Part shown: piece by piece, positions 11,580-24,599 of the stretch
How positions within the stretch are numbered: the stretch's first letter is position 1
How the letters are laid out: each line of letters opens with the position of its first letter
Assembly (NCBI GenBank): GCA_037974665.1
Contig: CM075777.1
Coordinates: 16,577,001-16,641,000, forward strand
Length of the DNA stretch: 64,000 nucleotides
Direction: 5' to 3'
Source: Ehretia macrophylla
Taxonomy: Eukaryota > Streptophyta > Magnoliopsida > Boraginales > Ehretiaceae
The notes under the pieces: model-generated
Told to the model about the DNA's origin: nothing
Seen by the model: only the letters and a program-made list of their open reading frames with translations
Database searches by the model: none
Program-made: the position numbers and the translations under genes

Positions 11580-12880
11580 AAAAGTTTCGACATAGTAGGA
11601 GGGCAAACTTTAGTTTAGGTTCTAAGCTTGTTCTTTTTGTTTTTTTTTGTTTTTAATCCCACCCCTGAGATTCCAACATAGTCTTCCAAATATTAGAAAC
11701 AATAACCCACTATTAGACTAGTCGGGAATCTCTAGTTAGGTTTTAAGTTTTTGCTATATATGCAGTCAAATGTTCAATTCGTTTTGATGAACATTCGTTT
11801 TGAAATTTCTTGTGTTCCACATTCTAACAAAACGAACTTTTATAATTTATGAATTCTCGGTCTTGTTAACTTTGATGAGAACTTGAGATTGGTGTATTGC
11901 ATGTTGAGTTATGTCATGCATGCTTTTTTTTTTTTAGAGTAAAATACATCATATTTTCTTAAATTTTTTAAATTGCATCATAAATCTTGTGTTTTTAAAA
12001 ATTGCGTAACAAATCATGTGTTATAAAAAATATTACACACACGTGTCAAACTAAAGTGTCTAATTAATTATGTTAGTTAGGTTTGTTAAAAGACGTACGT
12101 GTAATTGCCCTCATTTAAATATTATTCACCACATGGTTTTACCCATTTTACCATTTGAAAAAAAAGCATTACCAAAGTTAGAGAGGGAAACTCTACCATT
12201 TTAAAATAGGTATGGCAACAATTCGGTTAATCGTAAAAACTAAAAAAACAAAAATCGAAACCGTTTAGCATAATGTATATTCGAAATCAAAAGGTTTTAA
12301 AAATTACTATCCAAAATTAAAACCGACAAATAATAAAAAAACCACGGATAACTGAACCAAAAACCAATAATTTTAAAAAATAATTTAAATAGAAAATAGC
12401 TCCAAAAATATTTAAAAAAATAGAATTTAAATATTAAAAAAACTTAAAAATAGAATAAATCAAAATAAAAAATCTGTATATGAGTCCCATTAATTGATCT
12501 AACGCAAGCATGAAACATTTCATTTAAATCGATTCTAAATATCTATTTCCTCTTAAGATAGATAAATTGATTTGATCTAGCAAATCAGTGTTATTTGATA
12601 TAAGTTTGAGTAATCATCTGACTCTTAAAAGAGTAGTGAGAAATATATTGCAATGATATATAATACCATTTCTTTTGATTTGAGATACAACTTGTTTTCG
12701 ACAATAATCTAGCAAGATTTGTCCAAAGTTTGGAAGTTTCGAATTAATTTTTTTTGAAGATGTCACAAAAATTAGTAAAAACTTGAACGACAGTGTACAA
12801 AAAATTTTTTAAAAAAAGGAAAAAAAATAAAACTAAAATCATGTGGGGAAAATGCTATTCAAATTTCATATATAAAGAAA
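11580..12880 (+). repeat. 3' flank shared by UGT-1 and UGT-3
   Basis: AT-rich non-coding sequence matching 53235-55515. The match starts at the stop codon (both continue AAAAAGTTTCGAC) and ends near 12880/55515. The copy here lacks the two insertions found downstream of UGT-3 and so supplies their empty sites (TTCTAACAAAACG near 11822; CTAATTAATTATG near 12060). A decayed repeat at about 12205-12480 occurs in both copies and so predates the duplication. Confidence 0.8.
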
Positions 12881-13422
12881 CAACTACAAAGCCAACTCAA
12901 GGTACAACATCATTAAACAAAAAAAGGAAAAGACAAACTGAAAGAATTAAAAAAGAAAAATATTACAATATCACAAGAAGAGATTAGAAACACATATCTT
13001 AAGAAAATAACTTAGAAAGATTTCAACTTGAGAATAATGCTTGCGAACTTGACTTCGACAAGACGCGATGGTCGACGAAGCTGCAGAGGTTGAACCGTTG
13101 CAACACTAAATAGAGAGTCTGAAGTGAGATTGCGAGGGTGGCTAGTGCAAAAGAGAAATAAGTCTGGCTTCAAGAGAGCTATAATAGAGAGACAAAATGG
13201 TAGAAAAGCCTACAACAGGCTCTCTAGGGAGCCCCTGTTTTGATGGCCATACTCACTGGAGGTAGAGAGCCAAAAGCTGGCTCTCTACATCCCAAAAAAT
13301 CTCCAAAACCAAAAGCTGGCTTTGTAAAAAAAATTCACAAAAACTCTCCAAAGGTAAAAAAAATTGACCGTTGGAGAGCTGATCTCTGTTTGTCTATAAA
13401 TAAAACACAAATCATGTTTTGA
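12881..13422. other. Unassigned stretch between the UGT-1 flank and the truncated gene
   Basis: No gene recognised. 12990-13420 is less AT-rich than its surroundings and contains repeated words (AGAGAGCC, CCAAAAGCTGGCT twice, GGCTCTCTA twice). It looks like foreign sequence inserted against the truncated gene's left edge, but I could not define its ends or family. Confidence 0.4.
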
Positions 13423-16182
13423 ATCACCAAACAAAAAACCTCAAATGAGGAAACTCCTATTAATGAAACTAAACCCGAAAGTTCCATTGAGAAGAAATGG
13501 ACTGCAAATGAGGAACAAAATCAAAGATCACTTACGGTCCCTCCTACTTATGGTTCAGCTGATAACCTTAGTCCAAATCTTTCAGTAAGACAGTTACGCT
13601 CCAGTAATGATTCATCTGATAGGGAGCCAAGCTCAGTAACATCCTCAAATATCAATGACCATCCGGACATGCAGACTGAAGTGACACCTGAACCTGATGG
13701 TGTTGTATCTGGTTGTTACACTGAAGTGGGACCACAACTTTCCTGTGATAATGTCAAGAGTTTTCAAAGTGAACCAAGTTACTCAGCAGTTCCTCCATGC
13801 TCCAATGTCAATGATGAAATTGGGCCTACAGACTCTACATTGGAAGTGCTGCTATTTGAGCAAGATGGTAATGGCCAAGACTGCAGGGACGTGGCTAATG
13901 TGCATCTGGTTAGACCAGTTGCTTTGGAACAAAAATCATCTAGTGATGAAGCATCTGATGAACCTAGAAATCATATAGATGGTCCTAGAAGAGGAATACT
14001 GAAGAGAAATCCAAGAGGATGTAGAGGGCTGTGTGAATGTCTAAGTTGTGCTTCATTTCACCTGAATGCTGAAAGAGCGTTTGAATTTTCAAGAAATCAG
14101 ATGCAAGATGCTGAGGAAGTTGCCCTCGAATTAATCAAAGAATTAAATGACATTCGCCATATGTTGGAAAACTCTGCAGCCAATGTCAATGATCTCGCTG
14201 TCATTCAACTCAATCAGGTATACAGTTTGTGAACAACTAAAATGGTATTCTGACTGTTTTTGTGTTTTCTATGATATCAATGGCATATTTTAATCAAATT
14301 CTATTTCCAACAATGAATTGCATTTTGGTAATTTGCACATGTTGAGCATCTGCTTTATTGGATTATTCATCTTTGCATCATTATTTTCGTTTTGGTGGAA
14401 AAGTTCAATAAGATATAGTGTAGATCTGAAGAGATTATCCCTGAAGATTTTAGAAGGTCTAACTCTAAAATATTACATTTTGGGTTGGAAAGATGAGGAA
14501 AGTCGTACGAAATACTGCATCCTTCTAGTCTTTTCAATGTCTATTTTTATTTTGTAATTCTCCAACCGGTACTTCCCGGAAACCCCTAGATCCTGAGGTG
14601 AAATTACGCAGTGTTGCTTGTGAAGTCTCCATGACTTCTGTGAGCTTCATTGAATTGATGTAATAATATGCAGATTGAGTTACTAAAAGCAGTTCATATG
14701 ATATCAATTCTCCAGATCTGTTTTAGTTAATTGAATATGTCACAGGGTAAGAATGTTACTTGTTAAACTATGAATTAAACAGAATCAGGTGGACAAATTA
14801 TCTAGATTGCGGCCTTACTCAAGGGAGGGTTAAGGAAACACTTTTCATTGGCGTCATTCAATTGAAGTTCTGATGAAGAGAGCGGCATAATTTCAAAACT
14901 AAACGGGCGGTTTCTAAATTTATGATAAACTAGATTGTAAGTCAATGTTATTAATGTGTATAATTTTTCAACTGATTTGTTGTATATAAGGTCAACTCCA
15001 ACAGGTTCTCTATTTTGTTTTTCTACATGTAGAGATTTTAAATCATTTCTCTACATCTACATATTCTCTATTTTAGTTTCATTCTAACAGTTTCTCTACA
15101 TTTACTCAATCTCTGTTTTTAGAGAATCTTTATTTCAGTTTCACCTAGTAGCTTCTCTATTTCAGTTTCACTCTAACAACTTTTCTACGTTTACTCAATC
15201 TTTATTTTTAGAGAATTTGTAGATAATCTCTACATGTGGAGATGTTGAATCCAATTGTAGAGATCATCTACAAAATCTCTATATTGTAGAGAATTTGTAA
15301 AGATACTGCTGGAGATAAAAGTCTTTTAAAACATCTCTACATGTAAAGATTTTGCATTTTTACATAACTTGCTGGAGGCCTAAGAACACTACTGATATTT
15401 GTAATCACATGATGTTAACTCATGCGTGTAAAAAATTAACATTTTTCTTCTGTTTTCTAAATTTTATCATTAGGGCATTTAATTCTTTAACCACTCTCAA
15501 GCTACGTCACCAGCAGACAGACTTTATTTTTAGTACTACCACATTTATGTTCATCTTTATCATCAAGTTATTCTTGTTCTTAACATTTATTATCGTTCTT
15601 TATTATTTCCTTTTTTCATATTTCACTTCACCTACAAGTTCAGAACTTTCATTGATGCGCATGGAAGAAATTTTTTTATATGGAATCACATACATGTAAA
15701 AAAAAGAAGGCTAAAAAGAATTCCAGTAGGTTCAGAAAAGCTTTTGTCCAAACATAATGGTCGGAGGATAGTTAACTATTGTTTCTTATCATGTACACCT
15801 TATATTACCTCTTTAGATATATCAGGAAAAATGTTGTGGACAATTTTGTTTGATGCAAAGTCAGGAACATTCGGCCAAATCATGTCATATAACGTTTAAT
15901 ATCCTGTAGCTGCAGGTAGAGGAATCATGCAGAATGGCATTGGAAACAGAGAAACGAGCAAAAGAGCGCCTCAGTCAAATGAATGAGGACCTTAACATCC
16001 ACTGCAAAATAAGAGTATGTATCACTTCATGTTTAAGCTATTTCTGATTTATCTATGTAATCTATTCCGTACTGCTAAATCCAATGTGCTAAATTCGTTA
16101 TATCACTTTGCAGAGCTTGCATCGCCCAAGGGTGGCCTTTTCCTGTCATGACAATGAAGAAAAAGTCATTCCACCTAGATAG
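13423..16182 (+). pseudogene. Conserved plant coiled-coil protein of unknown function, 3' three exons only
   Basis: Exon a is open from 13423 to 14217 (donor CAG|GTATAC), exon b is 15916-16014 (TGCAG|GTAGAG ... AGA|GTATGT), exon c is 16114-16182 (TTGCAG|AGC ... TAG). All junctions are phase 0 and splice to one open frame. Exon a carries an acidic, Ser-rich N-terminal part and the core GILKRNPRGCRGLCECLSC and ERAFEFSRNQMQDAEEVALE; exon b gives a charged helix (EESCRMALETEKRAKERL) and NEDLNIHCKI; exon c ends with RPRVAF...EEKVIPPR. I recognise this core from a conserved plant family (Arabidopsis relatives such as AT2G42190/AT3G57930, from memory). No ATG opens exon a in frame before 13669, and the stop just before 13423 is in unrelated sequence, so the 5' end is missing. 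A shortened 238-residue product from the 13669 ATG is possible but unproven. Confidence 0.7.
14990..15380. mobile_element. Harbinger-like MITE in the intron of the truncated gene
   Basis: 391 bp with TAA on both sides (14987-14989 and 15381-15383). Ends are GGTCAACTCCAACAG and the complement of AGGCCTCCAGCAAGT. The interior has many copies of words around the palindrome CTACATGTAG and of TTTCACTCTAACA. A 3-bp TAA duplication fits the PIF/Harbinger superfamily. Same family as 53457-54082. Confidence 0.7.
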
Positions 16183-17083
16183 AATTGACAAGACAATATC
16201 TGAAAGCCAAGACATAAAAAATCCTACATGGTTTTTTGCAGCATATACATGCTTCCCCTCGATCTGCATCTGTGCTCATGTGAAATTTCTACAAGGAAGC
16301 CGAAAGAGGTCTTTCCTACTCTGTTGATTCCAGGACTAAATGCTGTTTCTGGAGTACATCAGCTGCACGTATGGCTGTTCATGGAGTTGGTTGCATTCAT
16401 AAAACTGTAGTGTTTGATACATATAATACTAGTATGTTGTATTCCCTCATGAGGAGTGTTTTGTAATACAAGCCTGGGGATAATTTCGATTGTAATTATA
16501 TGAAAGAACTATGTTTGTGAGCCTATGAGTTGGATGGAAATTTTAGTTGGCAAATCCATTATAAGTTGAGAGTTTTTGTGATCCTTTTTACATGAAGAAT
16601 CACCTCATGCTGGGAGCTTGTCCAGATAGCACGAGAGTGAATTTCATTAGTGGTCCAATATTTACTCAATTTTTTAAAGTTAAGTCTTAAATGTTATAAT
16701 GTTTCAGATTAGACATCAAGATGGACTCTCGCATTATCTCTCCGTCAAATTTGAATGAAAAATTATAAAATTACTTTTATACTCTTTGAAATCACCTTCA
16801 AACTTTCACGTTGGTCCCTAATATTTATTCAAAATTTTAAATTAGTCCCATAAATTGACACGGGTATGGTAACAGGGCCAATTTGTGTGGTGTTTTAACA
16901 TAAAGATAATGATAGGGACTACTCAGAACACTTGTGGTAAACACTACAAACTCATAATATAAATTATGAAACATTAAGGACTAATTTTAAAATTTTGATC
17001 AAGCATTGAAAGAAAAATAGTAGTGAAATTTTCCTGCAAAACTTACTGCAACAAAAAAAAATCATATCTGATTGTGGTGGGGC
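16183..17083. other. 3' flank of the truncated gene and degenerate AT-rich sequence
   Basis: 16183-16620 is likely the old 3' UTR. 16640-17045 has loosely inverted ends (GTGAATTTCATTAGTGG left, TAGTAGTGAAATTTTCC right) and words such as TTGGTCCCTAATATTTATTC, so it is probably an eroded inverted-repeat element. No gene. Confidence 0.4.
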
Positions 17084-18491
17084 TAGAGGTGGCGTTTGGG
17101 TTGGGTTGACATAGGCCCAGCTTAGTCCAACACACGAAAATTCGGACCCAATCCAACTCGGTTGATAGTGGGCTCGACTCGGTCCAACCACCACCTATAT
17201 GTGGGCCAAGGTGGGTCATATAATTTCTCACTCAACTCATTTGAGTCCAGGCCCAACTCAACCTAGCCCAGCTCGAAGTACGGCCCAACTCAGAACCCAG
17301 CCCAACACAGGCCCAACTCAAGCCCAAATAACTCCCATTTTTAGCCCAGATAAGACCCAGCACAAATTAAGCACAATTTGAACTCACTTATTAAAATAAA
17401 TTAAAATATTATGCTTTATGCATGGAATGCAAGTCATAGTAACTATTTTTTTAAAAACATACTAGTAAGCCGTAATAATTATATTTTTTGACAAACTAAT
17501 AATAAAAAGTAGCAAATATATTTTTTAAGTTAATATTAAATGACTTGTTATCAAACCGTTTTTATAATATTGCAAGTTTGCAACTTACAACTTTAAGTCC
17601 CTTCACACAATTTTTTTAAAAGATTTTAGGTATAATTTTTTTTTTTACAATTTTTATAATTGACCATATAATTTTTTCTATATATATTTAGTGACAATGC
17701 TTTAGTCACTTAGTATTTCAACTTTATTTTACTACAAATTTAAATATTATATATAACTATGTCCATGGAAGAATAAAAATTTTCCCGATGATTACATTCG
17801 TTAGAAGTTTGGAATCATATTATGTACTTTGAAGAACAAAGATATGTAATTTGTAACTATTGGCAACATTAATTTATATTTTTACGTAAATTTGGAATTA
17901 AGACACTTTGTATATCAACAACCAAATGTCACAAATTATTTTAATCCTGAAGTAGTTATTCAACTACCGCCACCGCCAAACCCACTACTACTACCAACAG
18001 ACCCAACAACCGTACAAGGAACATAACAAATGGAGAACTTTTGCACTAGTTTTTCTCAAACGTTTATGTAATGTTTTATTTTTATGTTTATATGACTAAT
18101 GTATTTGTATCTCATTAACTTGTAGTTTGTTATGTAACGTCTTATTATTTATATTAATTGTTAATGTTATCAATCAACTTGTATATTGTCTCATTAATAG
18201 TTATTAACTTTTCTTAAAAAAAAATTAAGTTTAAATTTTATTTTTTTAATTATTAATCCAACTATTCAATCCAAGTAACATATATATATATATATATATT
18301 TATATACAAAAAAATGGGTTGGCCCGGCCCAGCCCAGCTCGTGACTCGTGGTAGCGGACTCGTGGGCCGAATTGGATTCTATATTATGAAAAATGAGCTC
18401 AACCCACTAAACATTTGTGTTGAATCGAGTTCATTTTTCTCAACCCACGACTCGGTCGGGCAGTGCCTGGCTAGCCCAAATGCCACCTCTA
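17084..18491. mobile_element. hAT-like non-autonomous element
   Basis: 1408 bp. Left end TAGAGGTGGCGTTTGGG; right end CCCAAATGCCACCTCTA, its near-exact complement. TAGAGGTGGC is a common hAT terminus in plants. Flanks GGTGGGGC and AGTGGGGT agree at 6 of 8 positions, as for an aged 8-bp target duplication. Subterminal parts are rich in GGCCCA and GGGTTGGG words, the middle is AT-rich, and (TA)n sits at 18282-18299. No transposase. Confidence 0.6.
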
Positions 18492-18774
18492 AGTGGGGTG
18501 ATCCCGGTCCATCCCGCGGGAGCTGATTTTGTAGGGATGTTTTCCAGGGTTATAAAAAAAAAAAAAAAAATTCATTTACATATAGATGCATAATGCTCCT
18601 ACTTTAATTTAAATTTTACTTTTTTTTGGGTCAATTATCAAGACATGGAAGGGGTAGAGAAAGTTGAACCCATAACTCATCTATCGAAAAGAATGACTTT
18701 TGTCACCAAACTCTCCTTTAAGATCTAGCACTTCATAAATTTTCTTTTATGTTCCTCACTCTCATGGTCCTTGC

Positions 18775-19148
18775 ACTATAATATTTTAAATCTTTTGCAA
18801 CACTTTAATTAAAAAATAAAAAAAATTATTGCAATTTTTTTAAAAATAATATTGCAATAGGTGTCTTATTACAACGATTGTCTTAACCGTTGTATAAACT
18901 AAAACTTTTTGCAACGTTTAAGATTTTCTTAATCACTTTTTGCTAATAATTACTCATGAATTACTTTTTTCTATGGCTTTACAATGTTGCTTATTATTTA
19001 TAAAAAAGTTGCAATAGAAAATTTGTAACGGGACTATATACAACAGTACCATATGCAATGGTTAAGTTATTTGAAACGATTTTTAATCTTTTTATAATAG
19101 TTTTAAATATATTTAAATATTACAATAGATAAAAATGTGGTAGTGCAC
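18775..19148. repeat. Degenerate CACTA-like miniature repeat, copy 1
   Basis: Begins near CACTATAATATTTTAAATC and ends ATGTGGTAGTG, a rough CACTA terminus. The interior repeats TTGCAAC, GTTGCAATA and ACCGTTGTATAAA. It matches 45.81-46.11 kb (TTGCAACACTTTA, TACAATAGGTGTCTTATT, CATTGTATAAAG). Boundaries are uncertain. Confidence 0.4.
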
Positions 19149-20454
19149 AAACCCTCGTTTATGTGCTCCATTGAGGTAACAGTTTAAGATTTTGGTTGTA
19201 CCTTACCATTCGATTAAATTTCTTGGACAGGAGCAGAGTTGAATGACTATTTAGTAGAAATGTTGAGATTTTGTTATTCTTAATACTGTTATCATGTGAT
19301 CTTGAGTTGTCAACAGAGCCTTAGATTATGTTCGTTTGTTATTGTTTCTTAAAATATTTTAGGACGATCTCTCTCGAGAGCTGGAAATATAGGAAATGGA
19401 AATTTGGTTTTTATCTTCTTGGATATATAAAGCTTAGTAAGTATCGAGTATTAAAAGGGTTCTTGCTCTATCTTAGTGCATGTTTAATGGTTGACTTGGA
19501 TTGAAAGTGCTAATAGTTAAAGAATGATTTGTTTGAGTTGTATGTTTGTCGTTGTAAACATGAGAGATATTGCGATTTTTGTTAATAATATCTTTTGATA
19601 TGTAATGTATGACTTTATACTTTTTTTAAATAGAAAAAGAAAAAAAAGAATGACTTGCTTGTGTTGTATCTTTGCACACATTGTGAATTATCTAATCAGA
19701 TATGTTGAGGACAGGAGCTCTTGTATGCATTGGTGAGTGAAACGAAAGGTTTTGACGTGATGAAAAAAAATTGATATAATTTTTATGTGTAATAGCGTTT
19801 AGGAAATCCATAAAAGCATCAGACTATGCTTGGAAAGAAAAGAAAAGAAAAAGAGATATGTATAAAGAGATGAGATTGAGGAGAATAATTAATGGCAACA
19901 AAGAAACAGAGGGGCAAAGTATTACTAAATTAAAATTGAGGTGTGACGTTCATCATATATATAACTCTGAAGTTAGAAAAATAGCAATCGGACAAGAACG
20001 ACTCTCACGTGGTGGATTCTATTAATGTTCCGATTTTGTTGTCAGACCTAAGTGTTGTTTCTAAAATAATAATTTAATTATGATCTTGGTAAAGTAATTT
20101 TGAAAGAAGCGTAAAGTTAATGAGTAGGGTTGACCGCAATGTGATTGCTATGCGTTCAAGGCGAATGATCTAGGTTGGTATTTTCTTTCAATCAAATTCA
20201 AGTTTCTTTATTTTTATGAGCTATATAGTGATTTATTTATTTTGTTATTTAAGTCGTGTTTAAGAATTTTGATTATAGGGTGTAATGTAAGGATAGTACA
20301 TATGATAGTTTTCAATTACAATTTATAATATGCGTATATCTTTACGTGTGCTTATAATGTTGAAGACAATAACGGATATAATAAAATCTTCTTTAATAAC
20401 TTAAATTTTTAAATGAGGTGATAATTGAACATGATATCAGAGATTAAACATCAA
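19149..20454. other. AT-rich intergenic sequence
   Basis: No gene, RNA gene or repeat with clear ends seen on either strand; only short purine-rich runs near 19.63 and 19.84 kb. Confidence 0.5.
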
Positions 20455-20700
20455 AAGATCATAGTTCAAGTCTTGCCACCACACATTTAAAAAATATTAA
20501 AAATTGTCCATACGGAAAGCTCAAGAACAAATCCTGCCTATACGTTCGGGGGCGTATTAAAAATAATAAACTCCTCTGGATTTAAGTCTTGTTGTCACCC
20601 ATCTAAAAAATATTAAAAGTTGTCAATCTGTAAGACTCAAAAATAAATTCCGCCTACATGCACGTGCGAGGATATATTAAAAATAATAAATATCTCTCTA
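20455..20700. repeat. Imperfect tandem duplication, ~118-bp unit
   Basis: Two adjacent units share the order AAGTCTTG, AAAAAATATTAAAA, TTGTC, AATTCCGCCTA/AATCCTGCCTA, ATATTAAAAATAATAAA. The preceding ATGATATCAGAGATTAAACA resembles a motif common beside plant LTR relics, but I cannot name the family. Confidence 0.5.
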
Positions 20701-20894
20701 ACAACTTAACTTTCATGGATATGTAATGGAGTAATATAAACAATTTTATTTTAAGTTGTCTTTCCAATAAATTTCAAATATTAATTATATATTGAGTCTT
20801 ATACTTCCAATTAAATAGTAAAAATAACATTATAGTAATTGAGTACTTTTAATCATTTAAAACAAATTCTGACTAAAATCATTGTGTATGAAAA

Positions 20895-23207
20895 GAGTAA
20901 TGTTATAGATAATCCATTTTCTTATTATCTTTTTATTACTTCTTACATGACGTCCTACATGGCAAGCCAGCTAGACAATATTTTTTTTTCTCTATTCTTA
21001 ATTTTTTTTTCTCTCTCTTAATTAATACTTGCTCAAATCTTTTCCTTCTTTCTTTAACCAATTAGACATATGGTTAATTGATATGAAATTTACTATAATT
21101 TATCTAATCAACTCCATCGATGGTTATCACTGCAAAAATAATCAGCCATTTTCCTAATGTAAAATTGAAGACCATCCAACTAAAAAATAGTGATAATACA
21201 AATTACAGGTCCTTGATTTTTTTTTTTCAATACCAGAAAAACCACGAAAATAGATGTATCCTTGATGCATATAAGTAACAAGCATGCATGCTTATTAATG
21301 AGCAATAGTAATATATTATATAAATTTTCCCTTTCTTATGTTTTTTCTTTTTTATCTCCCTTTTTTATAATTTCTTTTTGGGTAAATAGCGTCTCGACCC
21401 TCTGTGGTTTACCATAAGTGCAAGTCGAGTCCCTGTGATTTCATAATTGGCTTATAACCCCCTGTACTTTTGAAAATTTCATTAAAATCATGCCCCTTTG
21501 GTCCAAGTCCATTTAAAATTTTAACGGCAGCATCAAAATGACTTAAATGCCATCGATTGCAATGTCAGCATATCCAATATCTTTTGTCCCGAATTAAAAA
21601 TATAGGGGGCCATTGTGCACTATCATTAAAAACATAGGGGGCCATTGCACACCACTTGAATAGGCAGAAGGTGATAATTCGCACCTCATACATATTGGTG
21701 TTGTTTAAACAAATCAAGCATGCATATAAGTGAGTGATGAACTCATTTGAAACAAAAACTAGAGAACTAGGGAGTGAACCCAATTTCATTCATACCACTA
21801 CCACTATTACAACCACGTAATTAAAAAGGAAAAACAACACCAAATACTACTACACCTACATCACACCAAGTACATAACACAAACACTATCCAAAATAACA
21901 CAACCATCAGTGCATCACTTTGAGATCAACACAAAATAACTTCACAAGTGGTAAACTTATTTGAGAGCTGAGAGAGTTTTATAAATACAAGAGAGGGCAT
22001 TTTAGTCAATCTATTAACTTATTTCATTGGTCAATCGTGTAAAAAATACAAACAGTTACGTTACTAGCGCGTGCATAACAAATTCTGTTAAAATAGACAA
22101 ATTGTTTAACGGTGGGAGCACGTGTGCTTCAATTTTTAAAAGCACAGGGGGTTATAAGCCAATTATGAAACCACAGGGACCCGACTTGCACTTATGTAAA
22201 CCACAGGGGGCCGAGACATTATTTACCCTTTCTTTTTCTCTCCCTTAATTAATATCTACTAAAATATTTTCCTTCTTTCTTTAACCATATTAGATCCAAT
22301 AACACACACACATACATATATATATATATGTGTGTGTGTGTGTGAGTTTGTTATACGACTTAAACCTCACTTGAATTAGAAAAAGAAAAAAAACCTTATA
22401 AAATTAACGAGGATTTCATCACTAATATTGTCTAGTCTTTGATTGACTTAGAGTATGGACTGTAATATGGAGTTTATAATCTTGGGATATCTAATGTGAT
22501 GAGTCTAACATTGGTTCCCTGTTATTAAAAAAAAAAAAAGCCAAAGTTACTAGGATTTTGTTTATAACTTGTTTTCTTAATAATTACGTACTATTCATCA
22601 AAATAGTTGATAAAATGAAGAATAAAGGAATATGAAAAGTAATTTGATCGATTAATTAGATGAGAATATGTGTCATGAAAGATTATTTCGTTTATCTTAA
22701 TCAACTTTTCACACTTCAAAGACTAAAAAACAACCATCAAAACGATACAATGGAAGCCCCTTGTGATGAAAATCTTTTCCGACTCCATAATGATTGTTAC
22801 CAGATCCCACAAGAATTGATTTCATTTTCTAAAGTCTTTCCAACTAATTGCATGTGCTAGCATACAGAGCTCGACTGTTTTATTACCATGCTTAATAAAA
22901 AGGATAAGCTTAATAAAAATGGCTGATCATTTTTGCAGTGATAACCAACAATGGAGTTGACTAGATAAACCATATTACATTCCATATCAATCAATCGCAT
23001 ATGTGTAGTTGGTTAAAGAAAGAAGGAAAAGACTTGAGCAAATATTCATTAAGAGAGAGAAAAAGAAATTAAGAAGGGAGAGAAAAAAAGGGAAAAAGGA
23101 AGAAAAAATATATATATATATATATTATCTAGTTGGCATGCCATGTAGGTGCCATGTAAAAAGTGATAAAAATGTGATTAAAAAATGGGTGATATATAAC
23201 ATTACTC
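20895..23207. mobile_element. MULE (Mutator-like), non-autonomous, long terminal inverted repeats
   Basis: 2313 bp flanked by an exact 9-bp duplication GTATGAAAA (20886-20894 and 23208-23216), the Mutator signature. Ends are GAGTAATGTTATA and its complement. Inverted arms run about 260-300 bp: 20895-21155 mirrors 22915-23207, with shared words AAAGAAAGAAGGAAAAGA, GTTATCACTGCAAAAAT and CATGCCATGTAGG. No transposase is seen. 22380-22910 between the arms is unassigned. A second, smaller element is nested inside it. Confidence 0.8.
21380..22228. mobile_element. Nested MULE-type foldback element
   Basis: 849 bp with an exact 9-bp duplication TTTCTTTTT (21371-21379 and 22229-22237). Inverted repeats are about 100 bp and nearly perfect: GGGTAAATAGCGTCTCG... 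against ...GAGACATTATTTACCC, then GTGGTTTACCATAAGTGCAA against TTGCACTTATGTAAACCAC. The centre (21.54-22.1 kb) is AT-rich without a recognised gene. It lies between the arms of the 20895-23207 MULE, so it came second. Confidence 0.8.
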
Positions 23208-23216
23208 GTATGAAAA

Positions 23217-24591
23217 TTATATGTGGAAAAAATAATACTTTTTTGTGTTATTAGAATCGTATTGATTATTATAATTTATTTTGTTATCGCATGTCCCCAT
23301 ATAATAGTAATTGTAAATCTTTAAAATATCACCCTTGATTATGGTGTTTGAAACTATTTTGAAAAATAACAAGGAATTAACAACGAACAATATTGAGATG
23401 ATTTTTTAAAAAAAAAAATGTTTGCAAATGTCAAGTAATGGCATGCAGTGCCTTGATTAAAAAAAATGAATATAAAATCCTTTTTGAGTAATTTATTTTT
23501 TCTTCTCTGAGTTAGTTATACTTTGTCTAATATCATTTTTCTATACTTATAAGTTCATAATTTTAAAATTTCAATGCATATATAAAACTAAGATATAAAA
23601 ATAACTATACATGTATGCGGGTGAGGAATGTTTATCCCAAAACCCACCCTACCCCCACGCAGGGATTAAAAGCTAAACCCTTCCCCCCCCCCATTCCTCA
23701 ATTACTAACACAATCTCTCTCCCAACCACGACGAGGGCGAGATGAATACCCACCAAACCTGCTCCCCTTGTTATTTCTAGATCATATAGACCTTTCTTCC
23801 CGCATGGATTATAAGGCGAAATAAATATTTAAATCTGATTCAAAAACTATAGGTATAATAGAATATGTCTAAGATTTTTTGGCGTTGTTTTCCTAATAGC
23901 TGCAACTGAAGCCGAGTGTCCAGCATTGTTAGATAATATTCTATTTTTATCACTATCACTTTGTGTATAAATATTTAGTTTACATATATATTAAAATAAT
24001 AAATTATTTATTTATTTTAACGTGTCAATTAATTATATATGAGACGATAAATATATAATAAAAGTAAAGTAATATATATATAGGGTCTTTCTTCTATGCA
24101 GCTGCCAACGTGGTAGTTGTATTGATTTCACTCTCTTTTCTTTAATTAATATATGTCATTTCGTGTACAATTACAAATTTATCCTTAAATAAATTAGCCT
24201 CATTATAAAATTTTAATTTCAGTGTTTAATTAAAAATACTTTAAACACAAGCCAAACAGTTAGTTTTAGTTTTTAAACTTACAAGAAGTTCTTTTGAGTG
24301 TCTAAAAGTTAGGTCAACCAAAACTTTAGTCAGTTCACACATCTTTTAAGAGGTTAACTTCAACTTTTAATCTCACAGGCAGGTTAACTTTGGTCTTCTA
24401 AACTTACAGAAAGTGCTTTGAGTATCTAAAAATTAGTCCAAATAGAATTTTTATTTCGCACATATTCTAAAAATCTATATAATATTTTCAAAAATTAAAA
24501 AAAAAAATTGACCTCCCTGATTTTGACTTTCTGGATCCAACCCTGAATATATTGGCTCCCCTTATTTTTAAGCCATTATATATATTTATAG
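23217..24591. other. AT-rich intergenic sequence
   Basis: No gene seen. A GC-richer patch at 23610-23800 (CCCACCC and CCCTTCCCCC words) and a fragment at 23845-23880 resembling the flank-module words AGTATACTAGAATAT and GTCTAAGATTTT are the only recognisable items. Confidence 0.4.
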
Positions 24592-24599
24592 TTTTTTTA

